A stretch of 64,000 bases of DNA from Allomyces arbusculus (lineage: Eukaryota; Blastocladiomycota; Blastocladiomycetes; Blastocladiales; Blastocladiaceae): positions 467,471 to 531,470 of the forward strand of contig JADHYV010000009.1 of assembly GCA_027604705.1 (NCBI GenBank), in the 5' to 3' direction. A model generated the notes under the pieces. That model ran no database searches, had not been told where the DNA came from, and saw only the letters and a list, made by a program, of their open reading frames with translations. This document shows positions 10,385 through 20,047 of this stretch, piece by piece. The position numbers were made by a program, and so were the translations under genes. Numbering within the stretch: position 1 is the first letter of the stretch; the number at the start of each line of letters is the position of its first letter.

Positions 10385-13300
10385 ATGACTGCTTCCTCGG
10401 CCAAGTCCTCGACCGCCAGCACCGGCAACATGCTCGTGCTCCGTAGCACTGCCTCGGCCCTGTCCGACTTCCGTCGCTCGCGGCTCGTTGCGACCATTGG
10501 CGGTGACGACGTGATTGAAAATGTGCACGCGCACTGGCTCTACTTTGTCGCCGTCGTGCCCGGCAAGACGCTGACCAATGCCGACGTGAAGCTGCTCGAT
10601 GACCTGCTGCAGGCGCACCCGCTCGCGGCGACGTTTGCGCCCTCGGAGCACGACTTGGTCGTTGTGCCTCGTCTCGGCACCATTTCGCCCTGGTCGACCA
10701 AGGCCACGGACATTGCACGTCTGTCGGAGCTGCATGCTGTGGCCCGCATCGAGCGCGGTATTCTCTACTCGTTTGCCGTGCATGACCACGTCTCGGTCTC
10801 GCTCGCGACGGCCGCGGGCCCCCACATCCACGACCGCATGACGCAGGCGCTGCTGTCGGTGCTGCCCACCTACCAGGACCTGTTTGCGCACGCTGACCCG
10901 CGCCCGCTCGTCTCGGTCCCGATTTGCAAGGCCGACGACCCGAAGGCCGCGCTCAAGCGCGCCAATGTCGAAAAGGGTCTGGCGCTTGCCGACGACGAGG
11001 TCGACTACCTCGTGCAAATGTACGCCAGCAAGACGCTCGCCGAGTCGCTGCGCCGTGACCCGACGGACATTGAGTTGATGATGTTTGCGCAAGTCAACTC
11101 CGAGCACTGCCGCCACAAGGTCTTCCGCGCGTCGTGGGACATTGACGGCAAACCCATGCCCAACTCGCTCTTTGGCATGATCAAGAACACGTACGAGCAG
11201 CACCCGCAGCACGTGCTCTCAGCCTACTCGGACAATGCCGCCGTGATCGAGGGCCCGACGGTGCCGCGCTTTGCCTGCGGCGCCGACGGTGTCTACCGCG
11301 TCGCCGACGAAAAGGTCCACTTGGTTGCGAAGGTCGAGACGCACAACCACCCGACAGCCATTTCGCCGTTCCCGGGCGCCGCGACCGGCTCCGGTGGCGA
11401 GATTCGCGACGAAGGCAGTGTGGGCCAAGGGTCCAAGTCCAAGGCCGGTCTGACGGGCTTTGCCGTCTCCAACCTGCGCATTCCCGGCTACACGCACGAC
11501 TGGGAGGTGGATGTGGGCAAGCCCGCGCATATTGCGTCGCCGCTCGACATTATGATCGAGGCCCCGCTCGGCGGCGCGGCCTTCAACAACGAGTTTGGCC
11601 GCCCGGGCCTGACGGGCTACTTCCGCACGCTGTGCATGCCGGTCGACCTCGTCGATGCCAAGCAGACCGCAGCTGCCGCTCCCACGACCGTCAAGTCGGA
11701 GGTGCGCGGGTTCCACAAGCCGATCATGCTTGCCGGCGGCATGGGCAGCATTCGCCCGATGCACGTGCACAAGCAGCCGATTCGCCCGGGTAACAAGTTG
11801 GTCGTGCTCGGTGGGCCCAGTATGCTGATTGGGCTGGGCGGTGGTGCCGCGTCGTCAGTGGCCTCGGGCGCGTCCTCGGCCGATCTCGACTTTGCCTCGG
11901 TGCAGCGCGAGAACCCGGAAATGCAGCGCCGATGCCAGATGGTGTTGGACGCTTGCACAGCCCTGGGCGACAAGAACCCGATCGTCTCGGTCCATGACGT
12001 CGGTGCCGGCGGTCTTTCAAACGCGCTGCCCGAACTCGTGCACGACCATGGTCTTGGCGCGGTGATCCAGTTGCGGTCAGTGCTCATTGACGACCCGAGC
12101 ATGTCGCCCATGGAAATCTGGTGCAATGAGTCGCAGGAGCGATACGTGCTGGCGCTTGACGAAAAGGATGTGGCCCGGTTTGAGGCTATGTGCAAGCGCG
12201 AGCGGTGCCCGTTTGCCGTTGTCGGTGTCGCGACCAAGGAAGAGCATTTGCTTGTGCAGGACTCGCTGCTCAAGAACAACCCGATTGACTTGCCGATGAG
12301 CATCCTGTTTGGCAAGCCGCCAAAGATGCACCGCACGACGCAGACGCGCACGCTGGTCCCCAAGCCCTTGGCCCTGCCCGCCTCGGCGACGCTCCTCGAT
12401 GCCGCGCGTCGTGTCCTGCAGCTGCCCTCGGTCGCGTCCAAGTCCTTCCTCATCACCATCGGCGATCGGTGCGTCGGTGGGCTGACGACGCGCGAGCAAA
12501 TGGTGGGCCCGTGGCAAGTGCCCGTGGCCGACGTGGCCGTCACGTCGACGACGTTTAACACGTGGAACGGGGACGCCATGGCGATGGGCGAGCGGCCGTC
12601 GATTGCTCTGGTGGATCACGCTGCGAGTGCTCGCATGGCTGTCGGCGAGAGTCTGCTGAACTTGGCTGCCGCCGCTGTTCCGTCGCTGGGCCACGTTCGG
12701 TTGTCGGCCAACTGGATGAGCGCCGTCGACTCTGAGGGCGAAGGTGCCGGTATTTATGCTGCCGTCAAGGCGATCGGTCTCGACATGTGCCCGGCGCTCG
12801 GCATCACGATCCCAGTCGGCAAGGACTCGCTCAGTATGAAGTCACAGTGGAAGGACGGCGCCGTGGTCTCGCCGCTCGCGCTCAACATCACGGCCTACTC
12901 GGTGGTCGAGGACACGCGGCTCACGCTGACCCCGCAGCTCCAGCGTCATGCCGACTCGGTCCTGCTCCTGCTCGACCCGAGTGCTGGCCAAATGCGTCTC
13001 GGTGCCAGTGCGCTTGCGCAAGTCTACCGCCAGGTCGGTAACAATGTGCCCAATGTCGACGACGTGGACCGTCTGCGCGCCGTGTGGAGCACGATCCAAG
13101 CTGCTCGCCCGCACCTGCTCGCGTACCACGACCGCTCTGACGGCGGTCTCTTCACGACCATGGCCGAAATGTGCTTTGCCGGCCACATGGGTGTGCGCAT
13201 GTTTGTGCCCGCCAACGTCGACCCGATTGCGTTCCTGTTCAACGAGGAACTCGGCGCCGTGGTTCAAGTTGCCGCAAGCAAGGTCGAGGACGTCATGGCG

Positions 13301-14425
13301 ATTGCCCAAGCGCAGGGTCTCCCGCGCGAATGCGTGCGCGCCGTCGCGCAGGTCACGCCCACGTCGCAGCAGCTCGACATTTTCGAGCATGGGTCGGGCC
13401 AGCTCTTGCAGTCGTTCCATCGCGTGGAGCTGCAGCGCCTGTGGTCGCTGACCTCGTACCATATGGCGCGTCGTCGTGATAACCCGGCGTGCGCCGAGTC
13501 GGAGCTCGAGGCGCTGTTTGATGGAGCCGACCCGGGCATGTCGAGCCATCTCACGTTCAAGTACCCGCTCGAGGACCTGCCCTTGTACAAAGCGCCCGTC
13601 GACACGCGCCCCAAGGTGGCCATTATCCGCGAGCAGGGCGTTAACTCGTTCATGGAGATGGCCTACTCGTTCCACGCGGCCGGATTCGCGGCCGTGGACG
13701 TGCACATGTCGGACATTTTGTCGAGTGCCACGTCGCTTGCTGGATTTGTCGGCCTCGCTGCGTGCGGCGGGTTCTCGTACGGCGACGTGCTGGGCGCTGG
13801 CCGCGGGTGGGCCAAGTCGATTCTGTGCAACCCGACGGCGCGCGCCGAGTTTGAGCGCTTCTTTGCCCGGCCTGACACGTTTGCGCTCGGCATTTGCAAC
13901 GGGTGCCAGATGTTTTCGCACCTGCGCGAGCTGCTGCCGGCCGACTCGGGCGCGCAGCACTGGCCCTACTTTGTGCGCAACGCCTCGGAGCAATTTGAAG
14001 GGCGCACGTGCCTGGTCCAAGTGCTCGACTCGCCCTCCATTTTCCTCAAGGACATGGCGGGGACCAAGCTGCCGATTCCCGTGGCGCACGGCGAAGGGCG
14101 CACTGAGTACGTTGACCAAGAGGCCGACATTCCGTCGCTTGTGGCCAACCAGCAGGTCGCGGTGCGGTTTGTCGATAACTATGGCGCGCCCACCACGCGG
14201 TACCCATTCAATCCGAACGGCTCGACGCTCGGGATTACGGGGTTGACGACGCGCGACGGCCGCGTCACAATCATGATGCCACACCCGGAGCGGGCGACGC
14301 GTTGGGTCGCTAACTCGTGGATCGACGACCAGTGGCGCCACGACGGCGTCGAGGGCCCGTGGCTCCAAATGTTCCAAAGTGCTCGCAAGTGGGTCGAGTC
14401 AAATAAAGTGACGACCAAGGCGTAA
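10385..14425 (+). CDS. ADE6: Phosphoribosylformylglycinamidine (FGAM) synthase
   Basis: A single uninterrupted frame of 1346 aa matches the eukaryotic large-type enzyme in length (human PFAS 1338 aa). It converts FGAR, glutamine and ATP to FGAM in cytosolic de novo purine synthesis. Visible signatures: the AIRS/PurL substrate motif KVETHNHPTAISPFPGAATG and GGEIRDEGSVGQG in the first half, SVHDVGAGGLSNALPE, the second AIRS repeat (GKDSLSMKSQWKDG, HDRSDGG), and a C-terminal class I glutamine amidotransferase domain. That domain has its nucleophile cysteine in ALGICNGCQMF (about residue 1170) and the His/Glu pair in MPHPERATR (about 1297). A second methionine at residue 16 (MLVLRS) is an alternative start. 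Lack of introns is unusual among its neighbours. Confidence 0.97.
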   Translation: MTASSAKSSTASTGNMLVLRSTASALSDFRRSRLVATIGGDDVIENVHAHWLYFVAVVPGKTLTNADVKLLDDLLQAHPLAATFAPSEHDLVVVPRLGTISPWSTKATDIARLSELHAVARIERGILYSFAVHDHVSVSLATAAGPHIHDRMTQALLSVLPTYQDLFAHADPRPLVSVPICKADDPKAALKRANVEKGLALADDEVDYLVQMYASKTLAESLRRDPTDIELMMFAQVNSEHCRHKVFRASWDIDGKPMPNSLFGMIKNTYEQHPQHVLSAYSDNAAVIEGPTVPRFACGADGVYRVADEKVHLVAKVETHNHPTAISPFPGAATGSGGEIRDEGSVGQGSKSKAGLTGFAVSNLRIPGYTHDWEVDVGKPAHIASPLDIMIEAPLGGAAFNNEFGRPGLTGYFRTLCMPVDLVDAKQTAAAAPTTVKSEVRGFHKPIMLAGGMGSIRPMHVHKQPIRPGNKLVVLGGPSMLIGLGGGAASSVASGASSADLDFASVQRENPEMQRRCQMVLDACTALGDKNPIVSVHDVGAGGLSNALPELVHDHGLGAVIQLRSVLIDDPSMSPMEIWCNESQERYVLALDEKDVARFEAMCKRERCPFAVVGVATKEEHLLVQDSLLKNNPIDLPMSILFGKPPKMHRTTQTRTLVPKPLALPASATLLDAARRVLQLPSVASKSFLITIGDRCVGGLTTREQMVGPWQVPVADVAVTSTTFNTWNGDAMAMGERPSIALVDHAASARMAVGESLLNLAAAAVPSLGHVRLSANWMSAVDSEGEGAGIYAAVKAIGLDMCPALGITIPVGKDSLSMKSQWKDGAVVSPLALNITAYSVVEDTRLTLTPQLQRHADSVLLLLDPSAGQMRLGASALAQVYRQVGNNVPNVDDVDRLRAVWSTIQAARPHLLAYHDRSDGGLFTTMAEMCFAGHMGVRMFVPANVDPIAFLFNEELGAVVQVAASKVEDVMAIAQAQGLPRECVRAVAQVTPTSQQLDIFEHGSGQLLQSFHRVELQRLWSLTSYHMARRRDNPACAESELEALFDGADPGMSSHLTFKYPLEDLPLYKAPVDTRPKVAIIREQGVNSFMEMAYSFHAAGFAAVDVHMSDILSSATSLAGFVGLAACGGFSYGDVLGAGRGWAKSILCNPTARAEFERFFARPDTFALGICNGCQMFSHLRELLPADSGAQHWPYFVRNASEQFEGRTCLVQVLDSPSIFLKDMAGTKLPIPVAHGEGRTEYVDQEADIPSLVANQQVAVRFVDNYGAPTTRYPFNPNGSTLGITGLTTRDGRVTIMMPHPERATRWVANSWIDDQWRHDGVEGPWLQMFQSARKWVESNKVTTKA

Positions 14426-15286
14426 TCGAGCCTCATCAATCTCGGTTTATGTGTCCAAAAAGAATCGAATTTGTTGTCCCCCTCAAATTTCACTTTGTTG
14501 CTTCGGTTTTGCATTGGCTGCGTGTGAGGAAAGTCACAATAGCGAATGGGGATCATCGACTTCTCGAATATTGAGTGACGTGTCGGCAGCGGGAGTCGAG
14601 ATGGATAATTATTAACATCGATCTCTGCCCAACACGAAGGGTTGAAGCAGCGAAACAATGAGGGTGACAAACGGCGTGGGCTTGACGCGATCCGATCCAC
14701 GGCTCTCACTTTTGTTCCAGAACACAGAGCGAGCTAGTTGTGGGGGGGGGGGTCTTGGCAACGGGTGGAAAATGTGCAGCACGGCGGTGAGATGACGGTG
14801 GATGAACAACTGGCGCCAGTTGTGCTGGCAGTGGGCAACTGCCAATCGGCGACCTGGCCTCGCGAACGTTGCAATCAGGGCCGCAGCGTGCGGACGACAT
14901 GCGCCAGTCTCGAACTTGTCAGACATCATTGGAAGACCTTCTTTCGGAGAGTTGGCGAGTTTGATTTCAAAGAATATTTGCCATGGAATGCCCATAAGTG
15001 TATTCGAGGAATGAGGGAATCAACTGTTGTCTGTGTTCATGTAAGATGCGCACGCGCCAGTGCTGAGTATGGTTCAAATTGTATTGAAGTCAACTATCAT
15101 CAAACTATTGAATGGTTTTGCTGTGTGCCCGACAGCAACTATCATCAAACTATCGAATGGTTTTGCTGCGTGCCCGACAGTGCCAGGGCACGACCTCAGA
15201 GCTTTGCAACAGCAATCGTCGGTCAGGGTCCGGGCAATCTGTCAATCCACTCGAGAAATGACGTACCTTTCACGCGACAATCCACG
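14426..15286. other. Intergenic region between convergent genes
   Basis: These 861 bp lie between the purine gene stop and the HMG gene stop. They contain an 11-G homopolymer at 14742-14752 and a 45-bp tandem duplication at 15091-15180. No coding region is supported. Confidence 0.6.
15091..15180. repeat. 45-bp tandem duplication
   Basis: Two adjacent 45-bp units (15091-15135 and 15136-15180) begin CAACTATCATCAAACTAT and end GTGCCCGACAG; they differ at two positions. The near-identity implies a recent event. It lies about 110 bp beyond the HMG gene stop. Confidence 0.9.
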
Positions 15287-16296
15287 CTACAAGCGCGCAC
15301 GCGCCTTGCGCGCGCGGTGCGATGTCGACTTCTTGGCAGCAGTTGGCTTGGTCGACTTGGTCTTGCCGATCTTCTTAGGGTGGTACTGGTAGTTTGGGTA
15401 CGCCTCCTGATGCCGCTTCTTCTCCTCCTCAAACTTGTCCTTGTAGAACTGCTTGACATCGTCCGACTCTTGGTGCCAAAGTGCGCCAAGCAGCCGGTTG
15501 AGCTCCTGCCTGCGCTTCGGAGGGTTGACGAGCTGCGCCGACTTCGCTTCCTTGTACAAGAAGAACTGGTTCTTGGGGCGCTTGGGGGGCGGAATCACCG
15601 GTTCCTCGAGGTCGTGGTTGAGAGCACTGGCCTCGTCGTCGTGGTCGTTGGCGGGAGCGTCGGGCACGACAACCGGGGTGGCTTGCTGACCCCAAGTCGA
15701 CCCGGCAGTCGGAGCAGTGGCGGGGGCGGCAGCGACCGAGTCCCACGGGTGCGCAACTTGGTAATGGTATGGGATCGAGCTGTTGAGTGGCGCGCCGCCG
15801 GCCGGAGCTTGGTGTGGCATGTTGCCGCTCTCGGAGACTGGCGACAATGGTGAAAGCGAGACGAGGTCTGGGTTGCCGACGAGGTCAAACCCGGGAACGT
15901 TCCTGGACAAAACCACTTCGTAAATCGAGATTGATGGAGGCGAAACGAAATTTTCCCCACGCACAGGATCGGCATCTGGCCCGGGCCGCCGGGAACAAAG
16001 TATGGGTAACGCGGCGCCGGAGGCGTCGCGAAGACGACATAGACCAAGCCGGTGCCAGGCGGTGCAGGAAAACCGGGCGGCGCAGGAAAACCGGGCGGCG
16101 CAGGAAGAAACGCGCCGTCGCTTGGGTCCCGAGCGTCGTCGAATTGCGGCGACAGTTGGCGGCCAGGGTAGCACTCGAGCGGGTAGCTCGCGGGCGGCGG
16201 CGTCACAGGCGAGAAGCGATGGATCGCATCCGGGGCAGGACACGGCATCGGACCGCTGTTGCCCGTCTTCGAGGTACTCCATGGACCAGTCGCCAT
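15287..16296 (-). CDS. HMG-box DNA-binding protein, fungal MAT/sex-type
   Basis: Two exons are inferred: 16296-15965 and 15902-15287 (315 aa, 62-nt phase-2 intron joining GQMPIL|NVPGFD). The N-terminal half is Pro/Gly-rich, with a repeated PAPPGF motif. The HMG box spans about residues 218-285: KRPKNQFFLYKEAK, ELNRLLGALWHQE, VKQFYKDKFEEEKKRHQEAYP, then NYQYHPKK. The YPxYxYxP(R/K)K end is typical of fungal MATA_HMG/Ste11-like boxes. A very basic tail with KKSTSHRARKARARL closes the protein. It likely binds the DNA minor groove as a transcription factor; a mating or sex role is inference. The start ATG at 16296 (AACAATGG context) lies inside a duplicated segment, so the N-terminus is less certain than the box. 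Confidence 0.82.
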
Positions 16297-16812
16297 TGTT
16301 GCTGATCGTCGAAAGGGCGCGGTGTCGTCGTCGCGGGCGGATGGGGTCTTTGATGGAGAGAGAAGAGAGATTCGTCGGCTGGCCGCCGCTTTGATGGGGA
16401 GGAGGATGAAAGAGCCCGGTCCGGTCCTTTACAGTAAGCCCGTCAAAAGGTATCATCGTGCGTGTGGGGTCCAACGGTGAGAAGCGACGGATCGCGTCCA
16501 AGGCAGGACGCGGCATTGGGCCGCTCACGAGGCTGAGCCCGTCTTCGAGTGACTCCATGGACCAGTCGCTATTGCTGCTCATTGTCGAAAGGGCGAGGTG
16601 CCGTCGTGGCGGGCGGACGGGGTCTTTGATGGAGAGAGAAGAGAGTTTGACGGCTGGCCGCCGCTTTGATCGCCGCTTTGATGGGAGGAGGAGGAAAGAG
16701 CCCGGTCCTTTGTGCCCGCTTTGATCGCCGCTTTGATGGGAGGACGAGGAAAGAGCCCGGTCCTTTGCAGCAAGTCCGTCAAAGGTACCATCATGTGGGG
16801 TCCAACCGTGAG
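16204..16812. repeat. Tandem duplication covering promoter and 5' end of the HMG gene
   Basis: A ~271-bp unit starting near 16207 recurs from about 16478 to 16812. Both copies carry, in the same order, the RFSP-coding stretch, a GACTGGTCCATGGAGT block, a GGGTCTTTGATGGAGAGAGA block, GGCTGGCCGCCGCTTTGATG, and AAAGAGCCCGGTCC. The distal copy contains an extra internal tandem repetition of the ~50-bp CGCCGCTTTGATG...AAAGAGCCCGGTCCTTT segment (about 16665-16770). Copies are diverged by many substitutions and by an 8-nt indel, so the event is not recent. Confidence 0.85.
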
Positions 16813-16970
16813 AGAACGACCATATATGCTGCTTGGTCGCGTTGCGGCGGAGCAGGCGGCGGCTGTTGGTCGCGGTCACATGCGCAGCAAAGCGTCGCCC
16901 ATTACTGGTGTCAGGGGTGAACCGGGGGCAAACGGCGTGTGCCCATGCCTATACATTACTCGCTGTCAAA
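16813..16970. other. Short spacer upstream of the duplicated segment
   Basis: About 160 bp lie between the distal duplication boundary and the WD40 gene stop on the same strand. Nothing specific is seen. Confidence 0.4.
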
Positions 16971-19584
16971 CTACATTGATACAAATCCAAGTCCGTGATC
17001 AAACCCAAGGGACAGCAGCATGCGTCGATGCGGCGCAAACGCGACCGCCGACACGCGGTTCTCGCGGTGCACGCCCTGCACCGTCTGCGTCGGGTGCACG
17101 AACCGGTCCATTTGCTGGTTCGCGGCGCGGTAGTGCGCAGCCACGTAGCGCAGGTCCCACAAGTTGACTGCCGCGTGCTCGGCGCCCGCCGCAAAGTAGT
17201 GCGCGTCATACGGGTCGAGCGCGCACGTGGTATACGCCGACATGTTCTTGTCGGTGACAACGCCAAACGTGCCCGTCACGCACGGCCGGAAATCCGACCG
17301 GTCCACGAGCCGCTTGTCGCACACGGCAAACTGCGACTCTTGCGCGGCCAGCGCAATCACCAGCAGGTTTGTATCGACCGACGACTCGAGAATCTGCGTG
17401 ATGCGCTGCGCGCGCAGCTGAAACGACCACCGCGACCGGTCCGCGTCCAGGTCGTACCAGTGCAGCCGCCCATCAGCGCCGCCCGTCCACAAATCAGCAC
17501 CCGTCAGCGACTGCGCCTGCACGCGCGCCGTGTGGTGCACCGGCACCTGGAACAGCTTGTAGTGCGTGCGGAACGCCAGCTCCGCCGGCAGGTCGTCGTC
17601 GCCGCAGCCGCCCACGTCGAGTTGCCATAGGTAGGTTTTCTTGTCGCGAATTCCGCTCGTGACGAACCGGAGGGCCTGGTTTCGGTCGGCGGCGACGGCT
17701 GAGATGTATGAGTCGTGCATGTCGTACGAGAAGGCGTGCGTCGTGGCGCGGAATGTGGGCTTGGCGTAGTCGTGCACGTGCACGAGTGTGAGCTTCTGCT
17801 TGCTGTCCTTTTCCGTGTTGGCCATGATCAGGTGGGACGCGCCCAAGGCCGCCATCGACTCGACCTTGGAGTGCCGCAATGCCGTGGCCGCAATGTTGGC
17901 AACGTGCTCTTTGGTCGATAAGTCAAAGAACCGGATTCCACCGTCCTGAAAATAGAATGAAATGATCGGTTTTTAGATGAGCTCCAACATTCGAATCGAG
18001 AAAGTCGAGAACAACACGCACCTGATGAGCCGTGATCGCGCACTCGGCGGGACCGACCGGGTTCACAATCAGTGCACGGGGTACACGCGTCGCGATGCGC
18101 GAAATCAGTTCGGTGCTCTTGATTTGAACTTTTTGCGGGCGTACGAGCACGGCCGGATTTGCAGCACCAGGGGCTGGAGCAGCAAAAATAGGACTCGCCG
18201 CTGGCGGTTCTGGCGAGGCTGCGACCACAGCAGCCGGTCGTGAAGCCAGTGCTATCTTTGGCCGTGCCGCAACCGCGGCGATCGCGGGAGCGACAACGAC
18301 GGCAGGTGGCGGAACGAGAGCTGGCGGCGGCGGTGCCGGTGCCAGTGTGATGACGGGAATGCGCACAGGTTTGATGGCGTGGTACTCGGCGAGTTGTCGC
18401 TGCAGGTCGTCGTTGGCCTTGGTGCGCTCCTGCTCGAGCGCGACGCGTTCCATTTCAAGCTGTTTCATCTGCTCCGTGAGCTGCTTGAGCCGATCGCTTT
18501 GGAGCTGAATCGTTTGCATGATCCCTTCAATTCGCGTCCACATGGCCTTGGCGGCCGCGGCTGACTCCTCGGCGGCATGAGACGCTGCGTGCGCAGCCGC
18601 TTGGGCTGCAGCTTGCCCGGCAGCGGCCGCGGCGGTGTCGACGGTCGGAACAGCAGGAACAAAACTTGGTGGAGTAACGGTCGCGACGTGGGGAACATGC
18701 GGCGGCGTAATTTCGCGCAGGCCAATCGTGAACGGCTCAGCCTTGGGGGCGGGAACTGCGGCTGGTGGGCTCGTCGTCGATGCCGAAGCGATTTTCGGGT
18801 GCGGTTGCCGCTGCTGGTGGTGCTCTTGGTGCTGCTGCTGCCGCTTCTGGTGCGCATGAGCCTTGTCGTGCCGCTGGTTGTGATGCTGCTGTTGTTGCTG
18901 GTGCCGCTGCTGGAGCTGCTTTTGCACATGCGACCGCTTGGCCGCGGGCGCTTGCTCGTCGTAACCCTGCACGCTCCCACGACGCCGCTTCCCACTGTCG
19001 GATCCCGCGACTGACAAAGACGACGATCCTGGCGTGGCCGCATCCGGGCCGTACGGCAGCCGTTGCGGGAGCGCGTGCGTAGACGGCGTGCCCGGCTGCC
19101 CCATTCCCGCGCGTCCGCCCTGGCTTGTTCTCCTCTCGTGTGGCGGTTGCGGCGGCGGCGGCATGGGCGGCGACGAGTTTTCAGTGAACCGAATATGCTT
19201 GGCCGGAGTCGACGCTGAAGCCGAGGACGACGACGACGACGACAACGGGCGTATATCCGCAAGTGTTCGAGCAGGTGATGCGGTCCTCGCCGAAGCGCTC
19301 GACGCATGCCCGCCGTGGTGCCGGTGTCCCGTACTGGTCCTTGGCGGTGCGGCGCGCGCTTGCGGCGGTGTCACGATGGGCTTGACGTCGTACGCTTCGT
19401 CGTCGCTCGAGTCAATCACGAACAGCGTCGTAGTGCGAGGCGGGCGTGCAGCCGACGGTAGCGGGGTTTGCGGGGGCATGTTGGCTGCGGAGTGACTCGA
19501 CACGGCAGCGGCAGGCGCGCGCGCGATCAGGCGGCGGCGTGGGTCGGTCGGGCGCGACGGGACCTCGATGGGCTGCCCGGTCAT
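16971..19584 (-). CDS. WD40-repeat protein with Q/H-rich and coiled-coil N-terminal half
   Basis: Two exons are inferred: 19584-18022 and 17945-16971, joined in phase 0 as CAITAHQ|DGGIRFFDL (about 845 aa). Residues 1-250 are disordered (Pro/Ser-rich; VIDSSDDEAYDVKP). Then come a Gln/His-rich tract (RHQQQQQHHNQRH) and a predicted coiled coil (LQSDRLKQLTEQMKQLEMER). The C-terminal ~400 residues form the propeller, with WD-like units such as FVTSGIRDKKTYLWQLD, LWTGGADGRLHWYDLD and FAAGAEHAAVNLWDLR. I do not recognise an orthologue; an adaptor or chromatin role is possible but unsupported. The intron falls inside the first blade, which shows that the two halves form one gene. An in-frame ATG at 19479 (MPPQTP) is an alternative start, and the frame is open back to 19947. 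Confidence 0.78.
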
Positions 19585-20047
19585 GGAGGGCGGGCGCTTG
19601 CTCGTGCGTGCGTGCTGGAACTTGCCGGTGGTGCGATCGTGGTCGTGGTCGTGGTGGCCGTCGTCGAAGGCGGGCAGCCCGGGCGGCGGACGAGCAGCAG
19701 AGCGATCGCGAGTGGGATCGATTTGGCAACACGGCACGTGGCCTGAACAACACCTCTCACCGCGTGCGAGACGCGCTTCCTCCACCAAGTCGAATGGAGC
19801 GACCGACGTGCGCTGGACCGACCGACGCGCGTTGTCCACTATGTCCAAGGCCTTCGCGATAAGGCCTGCGCGATGAAGTTTTCGAGCAATAACAAACAGC
19901 GAGCGAGCCAACTGAAAATGGGAAATTACAGCGCAATCTTTTACCAAACAAGCAAATCATGTACAATTGGGAGCGCCAAATTGAAGCAGCACGCCCGCAC
20001 ACCCACCCGCCCTCGCCATCTCCACGCAACGACCGGCACCAGCTGGC
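19585..20047. other. Spacer upstream of the WD40 gene
   Basis: The 463 bp between the desaturase stop and the chosen WD40 start remain open in the WD40 frame to 19947, so the 5' end of that gene could extend here. The segment near 19860-19980 is AT-richer. No other feature is seen. Confidence 0.4.

Noticed and set aside
12842-14377. 511-codon open frame antisense to FGAM synthase
   Set aside because: It lies wholly opposite a strongly conserved gene and has Arg/His-rich composition typical of GC-biased shadow frames; no domain.
15287-16879. One continuous 530-codon minus frame as the HMG protein
   Set aside because: Upstream of 15965 this frame reads through the duplicated promoter; splicing 15965 to 15902 uses consensus sites and gives a Pro/Gly-rich frame conserved between the two copies.
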